A program made the position numbers and the translations under genes. From Defluviitaleaceae bacterium (GTDB lineage: Bacteria; Bacillota; Clostridia; Lachnospirales; WQUN01), in contig WQSR01000028.1 of NCBI GenBank assembly GCA_009787785.1, positions 1 to 36,264 on the forward strand: 36,264 nt of DNA, read 5' to 3'. This document shows positions 22,914-31,396 of the stretch, in pieces; within the stretch, counting starts at the first letter, position 1, and every line of letters starts with the position of its first letter. The notes under the pieces are model-generated. The model searched no databases, was not told the DNA's origin, and worked only from the letters and a program-made list of their open reading frames with translations.

Positions 22914-24029
22914 CTATTTATAGCCGCTTATTTTACGTAGCTGGTTGACGCAGGTGGTCAACGCTTCCAGGGTATGCTGGATTTCTTCCGGGGTATTAAA
23001 ATGCGAAAAGCTAAAGCGCAGGGCCGATTCCGCTATTTCCTTGGGGTACCCCATGGCCGCCAGCGCGGATTTATCCTTCCTGCGGCTTTTGCAAGCGGCG
23101 CCCATGGAAAGGCAGATACCCTTTTCCGAGAGCATGTGCACCAGCACCTCCCCCTTCGCGCCGGGGAAGGACAGGTTCAAAATATACGGGGAGAGCGGGC
23201 CGGGCAATTGGTTTCGAAGGGCTCCCGGGATTGTATCCGTTATGCCGGAAAGCCCACGGCACAAAGCGGAAATTTTACTAAAATGCGCGTCCCTGTGCCC
23301 ATGGAGGAACCGCGCCGCGTGGGCCATATGGAAAATGCCGGCGGTATTTTCCGTGCCGGGGCGCAGATTGTTTTCCTGTGCGCCGCCATGCATAAGGGGC
23401 GCGAGCTTGATGCCGTTGCGCACCACAAGGCCGCCCACCCCGGTACACGCGTGAAATTTATGGCCGCTGAAGGTATAGAAATCCATATCCCGAAAAATTT
23501 GCGTCGCGGTAAAATCCTTGCAAAAGCCCTGGGCCCCGTCAACGAGAATTGCGGCACCGGGGTTGGCTTTTTTTATGGACGCGGGCAAGTCCAAATCCAT
23601 GAGGTTGCCCGTTTCGTGGTTGACATGGGAAAGACAGCACAGCACCGCGCCACCGGGGATTCGCCATTCCCCGGCGGGTGAAATTATCCCCCGCGCCAGC
23701 CCCTGCTCCAACGCCCAGTGCACCGGCGCGAGAATGGAGGGATGGGCCCAGGGCTCGGCAAAAATCGTCAATCCGTGGCTTTTTTTCGCCTGGGCCAGCG
23801 CGTAGCCCAAAATGGCGAGGTTGTTCGCCTCCGTACCACCGGAAGTGAAGACGAGCTCCTTGGGGGCGCAGTGCAACAGCTCGGAGAGGGTGGCGCGGGC
23901 ACGCGTCAATGCCCGTTCCGCGACAATGCCCATCTTGTGCGGTGAGGAAGGGTTGGCGAAAAAATCCGCGCTTTCGTGGGCGGGGAAGGGAAGGGGCGGG
24001 GTCGTGGCGGCGTTATCGAGGTATATCAT
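22914..24029 (-). CDS. cysteine desulfurase (NifS/NifZ type), sulfur donor for ThiI
   Basis: A PLP-dependent aminotransferase-fold enzyme of 371 residues. It starts with IYLDNAATTPP. SGGTEANN at 63-70, H96, D164-G-A-Q167 and SGHK with K191 (Schiff base) are the expected PLP contacts. The persulfide cysteine is C313 in SMGAACKSRRKDKS, in a short loop without an IscU-type long linker. It takes sulfur from L-cysteine and passes it to a specific acceptor. Given the direct neighbour thiI, tRNA thiolation is the likely job rather than general Fe-S assembly. It begins 4 bases after the rsmE stop, in one operon. Confidence 0.88.
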   Translation of the reverse strand: MIYLDNAATTPPLPFPAHESADFFANPSSPHKMGIVAERALTRARATLSELLHCAPKELVFTSGGTEANNLAILGYALAQAKKSHGLTIFAEPWAHPSILAPVHWALEQGLARGIISPAGEWRIPGGAVLCCLSHVNHETGNLMDLDLPASIKKANPGAAILVDGAQGFCKDFTATQIFRDMDFYTFSGHKFHACTGVGGLVVRNGIKLAPLMHGGAQENNLRPGTENTAGIFHMAHAARFLHGHRDAHFSKISALCRGLSGITDTIPGALRNQLPGPLSPYILNLSFPGAKGEVLVHMLSEKGICLSMGAACKSRRKDKSALAAMGYPKEIAESALRFSFSHFNTPEEIQHTLEALTTCVNQLRKISGYK

Positions 24030-24033
24030 GGGT

Positions 24034-24771
24034 TCACTCCGTTATGCCGTTGATTTGCGCCAGCGCGGCCAGCGCGGCGGTTTCCGTGCGAAGTACCCGT
24101 TTGCCCAAAGTAATAGGAGTCGCTCCGGCGGCGATGAGGGCGGTAATCTCCTCCGGGGAGAACCCGCCCTCCGGGCCTATCCACAAGCCAATGGAACCCG
24201 ACGCGTGGGCGCGGAAAAATGAACGCAGGGATACAGGCGGCGAATGGTCGGGGGCTTCCGAAGGGGACACCGCCACAAGCCAATGCACGGGAAAAAATGC
24301 TTCCCCAAGGGCCTGTGGGAATTTCATCGGCGGCGATATAAGGGGGATGATGCCGCGCATACTCTGCCCGGCGGCGGCTTCGGCGATTTTTTGGTAGCGG
24401 GCTATTTTTTTCTCCGCGTTTTTTACCAGGCTGTGCGCCGTGTAAAGGGGAATGATTTTATGCACGCCCAGCTCTACGGATTTTTGGATAACGGTCTCCA
24501 TTTTGTCGCCCTTGGGCAAGGCTTGGTACAGCGTGACGGGAATGAACGGCTCCGTTTCGCACAGGACGGGCGGGGACAATTCAAGAAGGCAAGACGCACC
24601 CTTGGCATCCACCTCGCGCAAAACGGCGGCATAGTCCCGGCAATTTCCGTCACAAAGCGTAATCCGTGCCCCCGGCTTGAGCCGCAGGACATGCAGTAGG
24701 TGGTGCGCCGTTTCTCCCCGCAAGGTCAGGGCTTCGCCGGCATCGCCCGCCGGGAAAAAATACTTAGGCAT
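24034..24771 (-). CDS. rsmE: 16S rRNA m3U1498 methyltransferase RsmE
   Basis: A protein of 245 residues, standard for RsmE, of the SPOUT (knotted) methyltransferase class. The N-terminal PUA-like part starts MPKYFF and contains HHLLHVLRLKPG. The C-terminal knot holds QALPKGDKMETVIQKSVELG, IGPEGGFSPEE and LGKRVLRTETAALAAL, all hallmark segments for SAM binding. ATG 24771 overlaps the prmA stop by 8 bases; a longer upstream extension would read through prmA and is not supported. The prmA-rsmE order is conserved in many Firmicutes. Confidence 0.93.
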   Translation of the reverse strand: MPKYFFPAGDAGEALTLRGETAHHLLHVLRLKPGARITLCDGNCRDYAAVLREVDAKGASCLLELSPPVLCETEPFIPVTLYQALPKGDKMETVIQKSVELGVHKIIPLYTAHSLVKNAEKKIARYQKIAEAAAGQSMRGIIPLISPPMKFPQALGEAFFPVHWLVAVSPSEAPDHSPPVSLRSFFRAHASGSIGLWIGPEGGFSPEEITALIAAGATPITLGKRVLRTETAALAALAQINGITE

Positions 24772-25714
24772 GGGCACACACCACGCAAAGCCATCCGTCC
24801 ATTTCCTTGTTGGAAACCAGGGCCAGCCCGCTGTCCGCCAAAGCCGCCAGCACATCCGCGCCGCGCTCATCAATAATCCCGGACGCGATAAAATACCCGC
24901 CTTTTGCCAAAAGGGCGGGCACGAGGGGAAGTAGCGCGATGATTACATCGGCTACGATGTTAGCCACAATAATGTCAAAGGTGTGCCCGGCGAGGGAATC
25001 GCGCACCGCGCCCTCCGTAAGGATATTGCCGTGGACTGCCGTCAGGCGTGATAGCTCCACGGGATTAAGCTCCGCGTTCTTGCGGGTGGCGGTGATGGCG
25101 GCAGGGTCGATGTCACAGGCAAAAACGCGGGCCGCGCCCAGCAACAATCCGATGACAGATAAAATCCCGCTCCCGCACCCCGCGTCCAGCAGGGATTGTC
25201 CGGGCTGTAGCCTCTCCTGCAAAGCCTCCACGCACAAAAAAGTGCTTGCGTGCTGTCCCGTGCCGAAGGCGGAGCCGGGGTCCAGCGTAAAAGTAATTTC
25301 CGCAGGGGGGGAAAGGGCTTGGGCGCGCTCCCAGGCGGGGACGATAGCGACCCGCCCCACGCGGATAGGCGCGAAATGCTTCTTCCATTCCTCCAGCCAA
25401 GCGGTGTCGGCTACGCGCTGTGTATGCGGGGCGGGGTAGCCCATGCCCGTCAAATGGGCCTGTATTTCCGCCAGCGTGCGTTCCCCGTCAGGGTCAGCGC
25501 AAAGGTAAAAAATAACCTGCGCGCAACCGTCATCGGGGATATGGACAAGGGACTCATCCACATAGTCCCACGCAGACTTGTCCTGTTCGAGAAATGCACG
25601 GTATTCCCGTGGGTCAACGATTTCCACCCCGGCTATACCCCAGGACAAAATCAGCTCCGCGAGCAAGTCGGTATCTGCGGAAGGGGTCGCTATGCATACT
25701 TTTATCCATTCCAT
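24764..25714 (-). CDS. prmA: ribosomal protein L11 methyltransferase PrmA
   Basis: A protein of 316 residues. The N-terminal substrate-recognition domain begins MEWIKVCIATPSADTDLL and contains DESLV and WLEEWKKHFAPIRVGR. The C-terminal SAM domain has DPGSAFGTGQHAST, LLDAGCGSGILSVIGLLLGA, DIDPAAITATRKNAELN and the catalytic-site NIVADVII segment. It trimethylates lysines and the N-terminus of L11. ATG 25714 has GAGG 6 bases upstream; a TTG six codons earlier is less likely. First gene of the prmA-rsmE-nifS-thiI operon. Confidence 0.93.
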   Translation of the reverse strand: MEWIKVCIATPSADTDLLAELILSWGIAGVEIVDPREYRAFLEQDKSAWDYVDESLVHIPDDGCAQVIFYLCADPDGERTLAEIQAHLTGMGYPAPHTQRVADTAWLEEWKKHFAPIRVGRVAIVPAWERAQALSPPAEITFTLDPGSAFGTGQHASTFLCVEALQERLQPGQSLLDAGCGSGILSVIGLLLGAARVFACDIDPAAITATRKNAELNPVELSRLTAVHGNILTEGAVRDSLAGHTFDIIVANIVADVIIALLPLVPALLAKGGYFIASGIIDERGADVLAALADSGLALVSNKEMDGWLCVVCAHA

Positions 25715-25727
25715 GGGAAACCTCAAA

Positions 25728-25791
25728 TTCAATACAGAATATTGCGTTCAGGAAAGACGCCCGAAGATATTTCAATGTGGAATATTGCGTT
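25728..25791. repeat. two copies of a 21-bp direct repeat between prmA and ecfA
   Basis: Bases 25728-25748 and 25771-25791 agree at 18 of 21 positions, with the identical core GAATATTGCGTT (25737-25748 and 25780-25791), 43 bp apart. The first copy contains the inverted repeat CAATA-5-TATTG and the second an imperfect version. They lie just upstream of prmA and in the divergent region before the ecf genes, as a pair of operators would. Confidence 0.6.
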
Positions 25792-25890
25792 TTGTAAAAA
25801 TTTCCTAGCTGGCGGCATTATAGCTTTGCGTTGCCGGGGATTCAATAGTAGGTGCGTGCTTCAGCTGAGAAGTATGGTAATATATCCGCC

Positions 25891-27651
25891 ATGATTATCA
25901 GTGAAAATGTATGCTTTGCCTATGCTGTGCCGGAGGATGGTGCAACTGCACCGCCCCCGGTGCTTTGCGGCGTTGATTTCGCCGTGGAAAAAGGCGCGTT
26001 TATCGCCATTGTCGGGCGCAACGGCTCCGGCAAGTCTACGCTGGCCAAGCATATTAACGCGCTTCTTTTGCCCACTGGCGGTACGCTGTGGGTCAATGGC
26101 ATCGACACAAAGGACAAGGCGCGACTGTGGGAAATCCGCAAGAGCGCGGGCATGGTCTTTCAAAACCCCGACAATCAAATCGTGGCTACCATAGTGGAAG
26201 AGGATGTGGCCTTCGGGCCGGAAAATTTGGGTCTTCCCTCGGAGGAAATCCTCCGGCGTGTTCGCGCCGCCTTGGCCACCGTGGGCATGACCGAACACGC
26301 CCAGTCCGCGCCCCATCATCTTTCCGGTGGGCAAAAGCAACGGGTGGCCATCGCCGGGGTGCTTGCCATGCGCCCGAGCTTGATTGTCCTGGACGAGCCC
26401 ACCGCCATGCTGGACCCCTCCGGCCGCCGCGAGGTCATGGAGACGGTCAAACAGCTCAACGCCGAAGCGGGCATAACCGTGGTGCTGATTACCCACTTTA
26501 TGGAAGAAGCGGCCCAGGCCCATCGGCTCATCGTTATGGAAAATGGGCGCATTGCAATGGAAGGCACGCCGCGCAGTATTTTCAAACGCGGTGACGCGCT
26601 GGCGCGGCTGGGGCTTGCCGTTCCGCAGGTGGTGGCCCTTGCGCAAGCCATGCGCGAGCAAGGGATTCCTGTGGCGGAGGATATTTTGGAAATAGACGAA
26701 TTAATCGCCGACGAGGCCGTGCGGAAGGCGGCCATGGCATTTTCCGGTGCATTTTTCGCAAAAAAAACAGCCCCCCCCCGGGAGGCGCGGCCTTCCGCTC
26801 CCCTTATTGAAGTGCGCGCCCTTTCTCATATGTACAACCCCGGCGCGGCCTATGAAAAAAAAGCCATTTCCCAGCTCAGCCTTGCCATTGACGCCGGGGA
26901 AATTATCGGTCTAATCGGCCACACCGGCTCGGGGAAAAGTACCCTCGTCCAGCATTTTAATGCCTTGCTCAAGCCCACCGCCGGGCAGGTTTTAATAAAC
27001 GCAGTGGACATCCACGCGGACAAAAAACAGCTCAAGGCTTTGCGCCAGCGCGTCGGCCTTGTCTTCCAGTACCCCGAGCACCAGCTTTTCGCCGCGACGG
27101 TTTACGAAGACGTGGCCTTTGGGCCCTCGCGCATGGGAATGGGCGCGGATGAGCTGGACAAAAGCGTAAAAAATGCCCTCGCTTCGGTGGGCCTTGGGGA
27201 GGAAGTGTGCGGAAAATCCCCCTTCTCCCTTTCCGGCGGGCAAAAACGCCGGGTGGCCATTGCCGGGGTATTGGCCATGCGCCCGGAAATCCTTGTTTTG
27301 GACGAGCCCACCGCCGGCCTTGACCCCCATGGCCGGGAGGAAATCCTCTCCCAAATTCATGAAATGCATGAACGGCTTGGCCTTACCGTTATCCTTGTTT
27401 CCCACAGCATGGAGGACGCGGCGCGGTTGTGTGGCCGTATCATTGTGATGAACCAAGGGGGAATCGCCATGGAGGGCACGCCCGCCCAAGTATTTGCCCA
27501 AGGAAAGACCCTGGAAGAAATCGGCCTTGCCGTGCCGCTGGTTTCCGGCATCCTTTCCCGCCTTGGGGAAATAAACCCCCATATCCCTGCGGGGATTTTT
27601 ACCGTAAATGATGCGGCGTTACTGCTGGCAGGGGGCGGGGGCACGCCATGA
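25891..27651 (+). CDS. ecfA: ECF transporter ATPase with EcfA1 and EcfA2 on one chain
   Basis: A cytoplasmic protein of 586 residues with two complete ABC ATPase domains. Domain 1 (about 1-265) has Walker [10 protein letters not shown] at 42-50, the ECF-type Q loop [18 protein letters not shown] and [10 protein letters not shown]. Domain 2 (from about 305) has GHTGSGKST from 343, [30 protein letters not shown] and [10 protein letters not shown]. The sequence types correspond to EcfA1 then EcfA2, usually two genes. Both ATP sites look intact. ATG 25891 fits the normal IISENVxFAY start, though no ribosome site precedes it; an extended -10-like TGG-TAATAT at 25875-25883 would give an almost leaderless mRNA. 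ATGA overlap with ecfT. It should serve several S components. Confidence 0.9.
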   Translation: MIISENVCFAYAVPEDGATAPPPVLCGVDFAVEKGAFIAIVGRNGSGKSTLAKHINALLLPTGGTLWVNGIDTKDKARLWEIRKSAGMVFQNPDNQIVATIVEEDVAFGPENLGLPSEEILRRVRAALATVGMTEHAQSAPHHLSGGQKQRVAIAGVLAMRPSLIVLDEPTAMLDPSGRREVMETVKQLNAEAGITVVLITHFMEEAAQAHRLIVMENGRIAMEGTPRSIFKRGDALARLGLAVPQVVALAQAMREQGIPVAEDILEIDELIADEAVRKAAMAFSGAFFAKKTAPPREARPSAPLIEVRALSHMYNPGAAYEKKAISQLSLAIDAGEIIGLIGHTGSGKSTLVQHFNALLKPTAGQVLINAVDIHADKKQLKALRQRVGLVFQYPEHQLFAATVYEDVAFGPSRMGMGADELDKSVKNALASVGLGEEVCGKSPFSLSGGQKRRVAIAGVLAMRPEILVLDEPTAGLDPHGREEILSQIHEMHERLGLTVILVSHSMEDAARLCGRIIVMNQGGIAMEGTPAQVFAQGKTLEEIGLAVPLVSGILSRLGEINPHIPAGIFTVNDAALLLAGGGGTP

Positions 27652-28436
27652 CCCGCATCGCCATAGGGCAATTCTACCCCACCGATTCCCCCGTGCACCG
27701 GCTGGACCCCCGGGTCAAGTTGCTGGCCGTTATCGCTTTTGTCACGGTGCTTTTGTTTGTCACGCGATTTCTGGGGCTGGGGCTTGCGGCATTGTTCCTC
27801 GCGGCCATTATCCGGCTTTCCCGCGTTCCGGCGCGGTTTCTCTTTCGCGGGCTTCGTATGATTTTGTTTATTCTTATTTTCGCGTCGGTGATTAATCTTT
27901 TTTTAACCCCCGGCGAAACCATTTTGTTTTCCTTTGGCTTCATCCGGCTCACCGCCGAGGGGCTGTATCGCGCCGGATTGATGACCGTGCGGCTGGTGTT
28001 GCTTGTCATCGGCTCCTCCTTGCTCACCCTTACCACTTCCCCCATAAAACTGACCGACGGCATCGAGTCCTTGCTCCGGCCCTTTCCCCTGCCCGCCCAC
28101 GACATCGCCATCATGATGACCATTGCCCTGCGGATGATTCCGACTTTGGCCGAAGAAACCGATAAAATTATTAAGGCGCAAAAGGCGCGGGGCGCGGATT
28201 TTGAAACAGGGAGCCTCCCCAAGCGCGTCAAGCAGTTCCTGGCCGTGCTCATCCCTCTTTTTGTATCTTCGTTCAAGCGTGCCGACGAGCTGGCCACCGC
28301 CATGGAGGCGCGATGCTACCGGGGCGGCGAGGGCCGCACCAAAATGAAGCCCTTAAAAATGAAAAGAGCCGACGTTTTGGCTCTTGCCGTGACGCTATTA
28401 TTTTGCGCGGGACTAATTTTTTTGCGTTTTCTCTAA
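27648..28436 (+). CDS. ecfT: ECF transporter transmembrane component EcfT
   Basis: A membrane protein of 262 residues. It starts [21 protein letters not shown], typical of EcfT, then has several membrane helices. The two coupling-helix signatures with small-R-G type motifs are [13 protein letters not shown] and [16 protein letters not shown]; they bind the grooves of the ATPases. A last helix closes the protein. It couples the EcfA dimer to exchangeable S components such as the RibU-like protein at 8369-9037. Its stop codon overlaps the -35 of the flgM promoter. Confidence 0.92.
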   Translation: MTRIAIGQFYPTDSPVHRLDPRVKLLAVIAFVTVLLFVTRFLGLGLAALFLAAIIRLSRVPARFLFRGLRMILFILIFASVINLFLTPGETILFSFGFIRLTAEGLYRAGLMTVRLVLLVIGSSLLTLTTSPIKLTDGIESLLRPFPLPAHDIAIMMTIALRMIPTLAEETDKIIKAQKARGADFETGSLPKRVKQFLAVLIPLFVSSFKRADELATAMEARCYRGGEGRTKMKPLKMKRADVLALAVTLLFCAGLIFLRFL

Positions 28437-28461
28437 TATATCTCGCAATCTCTGCCGATAA
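28434..28461 (+). promoter_or_regulatory. sigma-28 (SigD/FliA) promoter of the late flagellar operon
   Basis: A perfect GCCGATAA -10 at 28454-28461, with TAAT at 28434-28437 and a 16-base spacer as a near-match to the TAAA -35. Transcription would start about 28469, some 40 bases before flgM. Control of flgM by the factor it inhibits is the classical feedback loop. Confidence 0.7.
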
Positions 28462-28507
28462 TAAGGTATAAAACCCCTGTACATTTCGTCAGAAAGTAGG
28501 TAATGCT

Positions 28508-28783
28508 ATGGACATGAGGATTTCCGGCACGCTCAACGCGTACGCCAACTACTCCGTGAGAAGGAACAACACACCCGTAACCAAGGGGCGCAACCAGAGC
28601 ACCACCGACAGTGTTTCCGTGAGTGCGCAAGCCCATGAATTTAGCGTGGCGCGCAAGGCCATCCACGAGCTGCCCGATGTGCGCTCGGCACAGGTCAGCC
28701 AAATTCAAGCGCGCTTGCAATCGGGGACTTACAGCGTGAGTGCCTCCGATGTGGCGGCGAGGATTTTCAGCGCGGCTGAATAG
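28508..28783 (+). CDS. flgM: anti-sigma-28 factor FlgM
   Basis: A small, probably partly unfolded protein of 91 residues. The N-terminal half is polar and flexible. The C-terminal half contains the family pattern DSVSVSAQAHEFSVARKAIHELPDVR, then VSQIQARLQSGTYSVSASDVAARI, which holds the sigma-binding helices. It binds and holds sigma-28 until the hook is finished, then leaves through the flagellar export gate. ATG 28508 has AGTAGG upstream. Its place behind a sigma-28 promoter and before flgN and flgK is the classical Bacillus/Clostridia layout. Confidence 0.88.
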   Translation: MDMRISGTLNAYANYSVRRNNTPVTKGRNQSTTDSVSVSAQAHEFSVARKAIHELPDVRSAQVSQIQARLQSGTYSVSASDVAARIFSAAE

Positions 28784-28856
28784 GAAATGGGCGAATTTGC
28801 ACGGATGCATTTCGTTTGGATAGGCGCAAACACAAGGACGTTATATACACTCTTCC

Positions 28857-28886
28857 ACTCCGGTAAACGGGGCGGAGGAGTTTTTT
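28857..28886 (+). terminator. possible weak terminator between flgM and flgN
   Basis: ACTCC (28857-28861) can pair with GGAGT (28877-28881) or CTCCG with CGGAG, followed by a run of six T at 28881-28886. The stem is only 5 bp, so read-through is likely and the call is weak. The 131 bases between flgM and flgN hold no other clear signal. Confidence 0.3.
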
Positions 28887-28914
28887 ATTAGACTTTTTCA
28901 AATAAGGAGTACCT

Positions 28915-29409
28915 ATGGCGGGAATGATTGACCAACTCATAGAAATACTGGGCGAGCAAAACGCCCGCTGTGAGGAGTTGCTGGGCCTCGCCCTGGAAAA
29001 AAAGGATGTAATCGTACAAAATGATATTGATGCCTTGCAAAAGATTACCAGCCTGGAAAACATGGTCATCAGCCAAAACAACCGGCTGGAACGCCAGCGC
29101 ATTACCTTGACCGCCGACATCGCCGAAGTGCTGGGCAAGGGCGGGCAAACATTGGACATTACCGCCTTAATCGAATGTATGGAGGGCCAGCCCCAGCAAG
29201 CCCCCCTTATCGCGGCGGGGGAAAAACTGCGTGAGACCCTCACCAAATTAAAAGAACATAACGATATCAACCAATCCTTGATACAAAACGCGCTGGAATA
29301 CGTGGAATACTCCCTCAACGTTATTCGCACCAGCGCGCAGCTTGCCGGGCCGGATTACCCGGACAACGCTCAAGGCGGGCCCGCGGGCTCCTTTGACGCC
29401 AAGCAATAG
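28915..29409 (+). CDS. flgN: FlgN family flagellar export chaperone
   Basis: A soluble, almost entirely helical protein of 164 residues. The pattern of an N-terminal helical hairpin (IDQLIEILGEQNARCEELLGLALEKKDVIVQNDIDALQKITSLE) and a long helix with an NDINQSLIQNALEYVEYSLNVI core near the C-terminus is typical of FlgN. A Gly/Pro-rich disordered tail follows. It is the export chaperone of hook-filament junction proteins FlgK and FlgL, all encoded next. AAGGAG stands 7 bases before ATG 28915. Two FlgK clients are present here, so it may bind both. Confidence 0.85.
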   Translation: MAGMIDQLIEILGEQNARCEELLGLALEKKDVIVQNDIDALQKITSLENMVISQNNRLERQRITLTADIAEVLGKGGQTLDITALIECMEGQPQQAPLIAAGEKLRETLTKLKEHNDINQSLIQNALEYVEYSLNVIRTSAQLAGPDYPDNAQGGPAGSFDAKQ

Positions 29410-29418
29410 GAGGTACAC

Positions 29419-31368
29419 ATGGGATTTACCGGACTATCCATAGCCACCAGCGGCTTGCGCGTGGCCCACGCCAACCTGGGCGTGGTCGGGCACAATATGT
29501 CCAACGCGGAAATTCGCGGCTTCTCGCGCCAGCGCATCGTGCAAAAGCCCTCCATGTCCATCGACCGGGGCATGTCGGCCAACAACGACCGGATGATTTT
29601 GGGCATGGGCGCGGACCGAAACGCCGTTCAGCAACTACGCAACGAGTTCCTGGATTTTACATACCGCACCCAGGTGGGCCGCCTGGAATTTTACAGCCAG
29701 CTGGTTATCGCCGGGCGCGAAATCGAGGGGAAGCTGGGCGAGCTCTACGGCGCGTACAATTTCCAGGGCGTGGTCAACGATATGTGGTTCGCCATACAGG
29801 AGCTGACCCGCCACCCCGACGGCTTCGCCACCCGCCATCAATTACTTTCCACGGCCAATTCCTTTTTGAATAAAGCCCGCGAGGTGTATCTGGGGCTTGT
29901 GGAGGAACAGCGCAACCTCAACTTTCAAGTCATCCAGGCGGTGGATGATATTAACCGCTTGGTAGCGCAGGTCAACGAGTTGAACGAACGAATCATGCGT
30001 AGCGAGATGGCCGGGGACAACGCCAACGATTACCGCGACCAGCGCAACCTTGCCCTGGATGAGTTGGCCCGTTTCATCCCCATAGAAATACGCACAACGA
30101 CACGGGGCGAAAAAAATATTATCTCCGGCGGGCACGAACTGCTGGCCAGCGGCGTGCAAACCCGGATGGGACTGCGCTTCGTTTCCGGTGACTTTGATTT
30201 TGTCATCCCCGTGCTGGGTACGGACGGGGCGACCATTTCCGCTGGTACGTCCATTTACGAATTTATCAATTTCAAGCCCCTGCGCCCGGTAAACTATGCC
30301 CACAATAACGATTTTGGGAAATTGCAAGCCTTGCTGGTTGCCCGGGGTATGGCTCCGGCCAACCATATGAGCAGACTCAAGCCCAGCCCGGAATCGCGGC
30401 TGGAGGCCATGGAGGAGCGGATGGCGGCACTCGTTGCCGACGGCGCGCCCCAGGATGAAATCGACGCTTTGCAAGCACAAATGGATTATCTGGAAGAAAA
30501 TATGTCCGCTTACTCCTTCAACCATGAGCTCCACCGCTGGAGCATCTATCACGGTATGATTCCCCGGGTACAGCAAAACCTGGACGGCATTGTCTACGCC
30601 ATGGTGCGCATGATGAACGACGCCCTCACCGGGCAACTGCGGGAGGCGAACCCGGAATGGAACCCCGACTACGCCGGCAATCCGGCGCGGCCGTTTTTCA
30701 TCGACCCGGTAACGGGTATGCGTACCCCCAACCCCGCCGCCGCCGACAACGAGCCCTGGCAGAACCTGTTGGACGGCGGGCGGTACCGCTTTGTGTTCCG
30801 GGAGGACATGAACGACAATTTCAGCGGGCCCGCACAGCATTGGGACATTGACGTTTCCCCCGGCAACGGCATCCCCCTCTTTGAGCGTATCCACGGCGAA
30901 AATACGGGCGACCCCGACCCCTTGTTGCTCAATTCCATTTACACCATAGAAAATCTGCGGATAAACCCGCTGTTGCTCCAGCCCGGCGGGCACAACCTCC
31001 TGGCCTTGGCACTGGGGATAGACGAGGTGAACGACACCCGGGTGCTGGAGGCTTTGCAAGTGGCGTGGCGCGCCAACGACGGCCCCTATACCGTGGAAAT
31101 TGCCGGGCGTCACTTCCGCATACAGGAAGCCTATGTGCGCCTGGTCAACCAAATCTCCATAGACGTAAACGAAGCCATCCGCTTCGTGGAAAACCAGCAA
31201 ATCCAAGTGATACAGGCCGACAATCGGCGGCAGTCCATCAAGGGCGTATCCATGGACGAGGAGCTGGCCTCCATGTTGCGCTTCCAATATGCCTTCCAGG
31301 CCGCGTCCCGGGTGATTAACGTCATCGACGGGATGCTGGGTATCATCGTAAATTTAGGCCGCAACTAA
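29419..31368 (+). CDS. flgK: flagellar hook-associated protein 1 FlgK, copy A
   Basis: A secreted structural protein of 649 residues forming the hook-filament junction. The N-terminal rod/hook signature is LSIATSGLRVAHANLGVVGHN with MSNAEIRGFSRQ. The central coiled segment contains VAQVNELNERI. The C-terminal segment contains VSMDEELASMLRFQYAFQAASRVINVIDGM. Both ends, which pair in the D0 domain, are complete. The middle is variable, as is usual. No signal peptide is expected, since export is through the flagellar type III system. AGGAGG-type site at 29408-29413. It is followed after 28 bases by a second, divergent FlgK. Confidence 0.92.
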   Translation: MGFTGLSIATSGLRVAHANLGVVGHNMSNAEIRGFSRQRIVQKPSMSIDRGMSANNDRMILGMGADRNAVQQLRNEFLDFTYRTQVGRLEFYSQLVIAGREIEGKLGELYGAYNFQGVVNDMWFAIQELTRHPDGFATRHQLLSTANSFLNKAREVYLGLVEEQRNLNFQVIQAVDDINRLVAQVNELNERIMRSEMAGDNANDYRDQRNLALDELARFIPIEIRTTTRGEKNIISGGHELLASGVQTRMGLRFVSGDFDFVIPVLGTDGATISAGTSIYEFINFKPLRPVNYAHNNDFGKLQALLVARGMAPANHMSRLKPSPESRLEAMEERMAALVADGAPQDEIDALQAQMDYLEENMSAYSFNHELHRWSIYHGMIPRVQQNLDGIVYAMVRMMNDALTGQLREANPEWNPDYAGNPARPFFIDPVTGMRTPNPAAADNEPWQNLLDGGRYRFVFREDMNDNFSGPAQHWDIDVSPGNGIPLFERIHGENTGDPDPLLLNSIYTIENLRINPLLLQPGGHNLLALALGIDEVNDTRVLEALQVAWRANDGPYTVEIAGRHFRIQEAYVRLVNQISIDVNEAIRFVENQQIQVIQADNRRQSIKGVSMDEELASMLRFQYAFQAASRVINVIDGMLGIIVNLGRN

Positions 31369-31396
31369 TCTCAAAAATCCGTAAGGATGTGTTTGT

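Noticed and set aside
24772..24873. 34-codon N-terminal extension of RsmE
   Set aside because: It would be translated from inside prmA in another frame and is unlike any RsmE. The MPKYFF start at 24771 fits the family.
29842..31287. Long antisense frame of 481 codons on the - strand
   Set aside because: It lies wholly opposite FlgK copy A, has no family likeness or ribosome site, and results from few stop codons in GC-rich antisense. The same holds for the - strand frames at 33746-35119 and 4689-5720.
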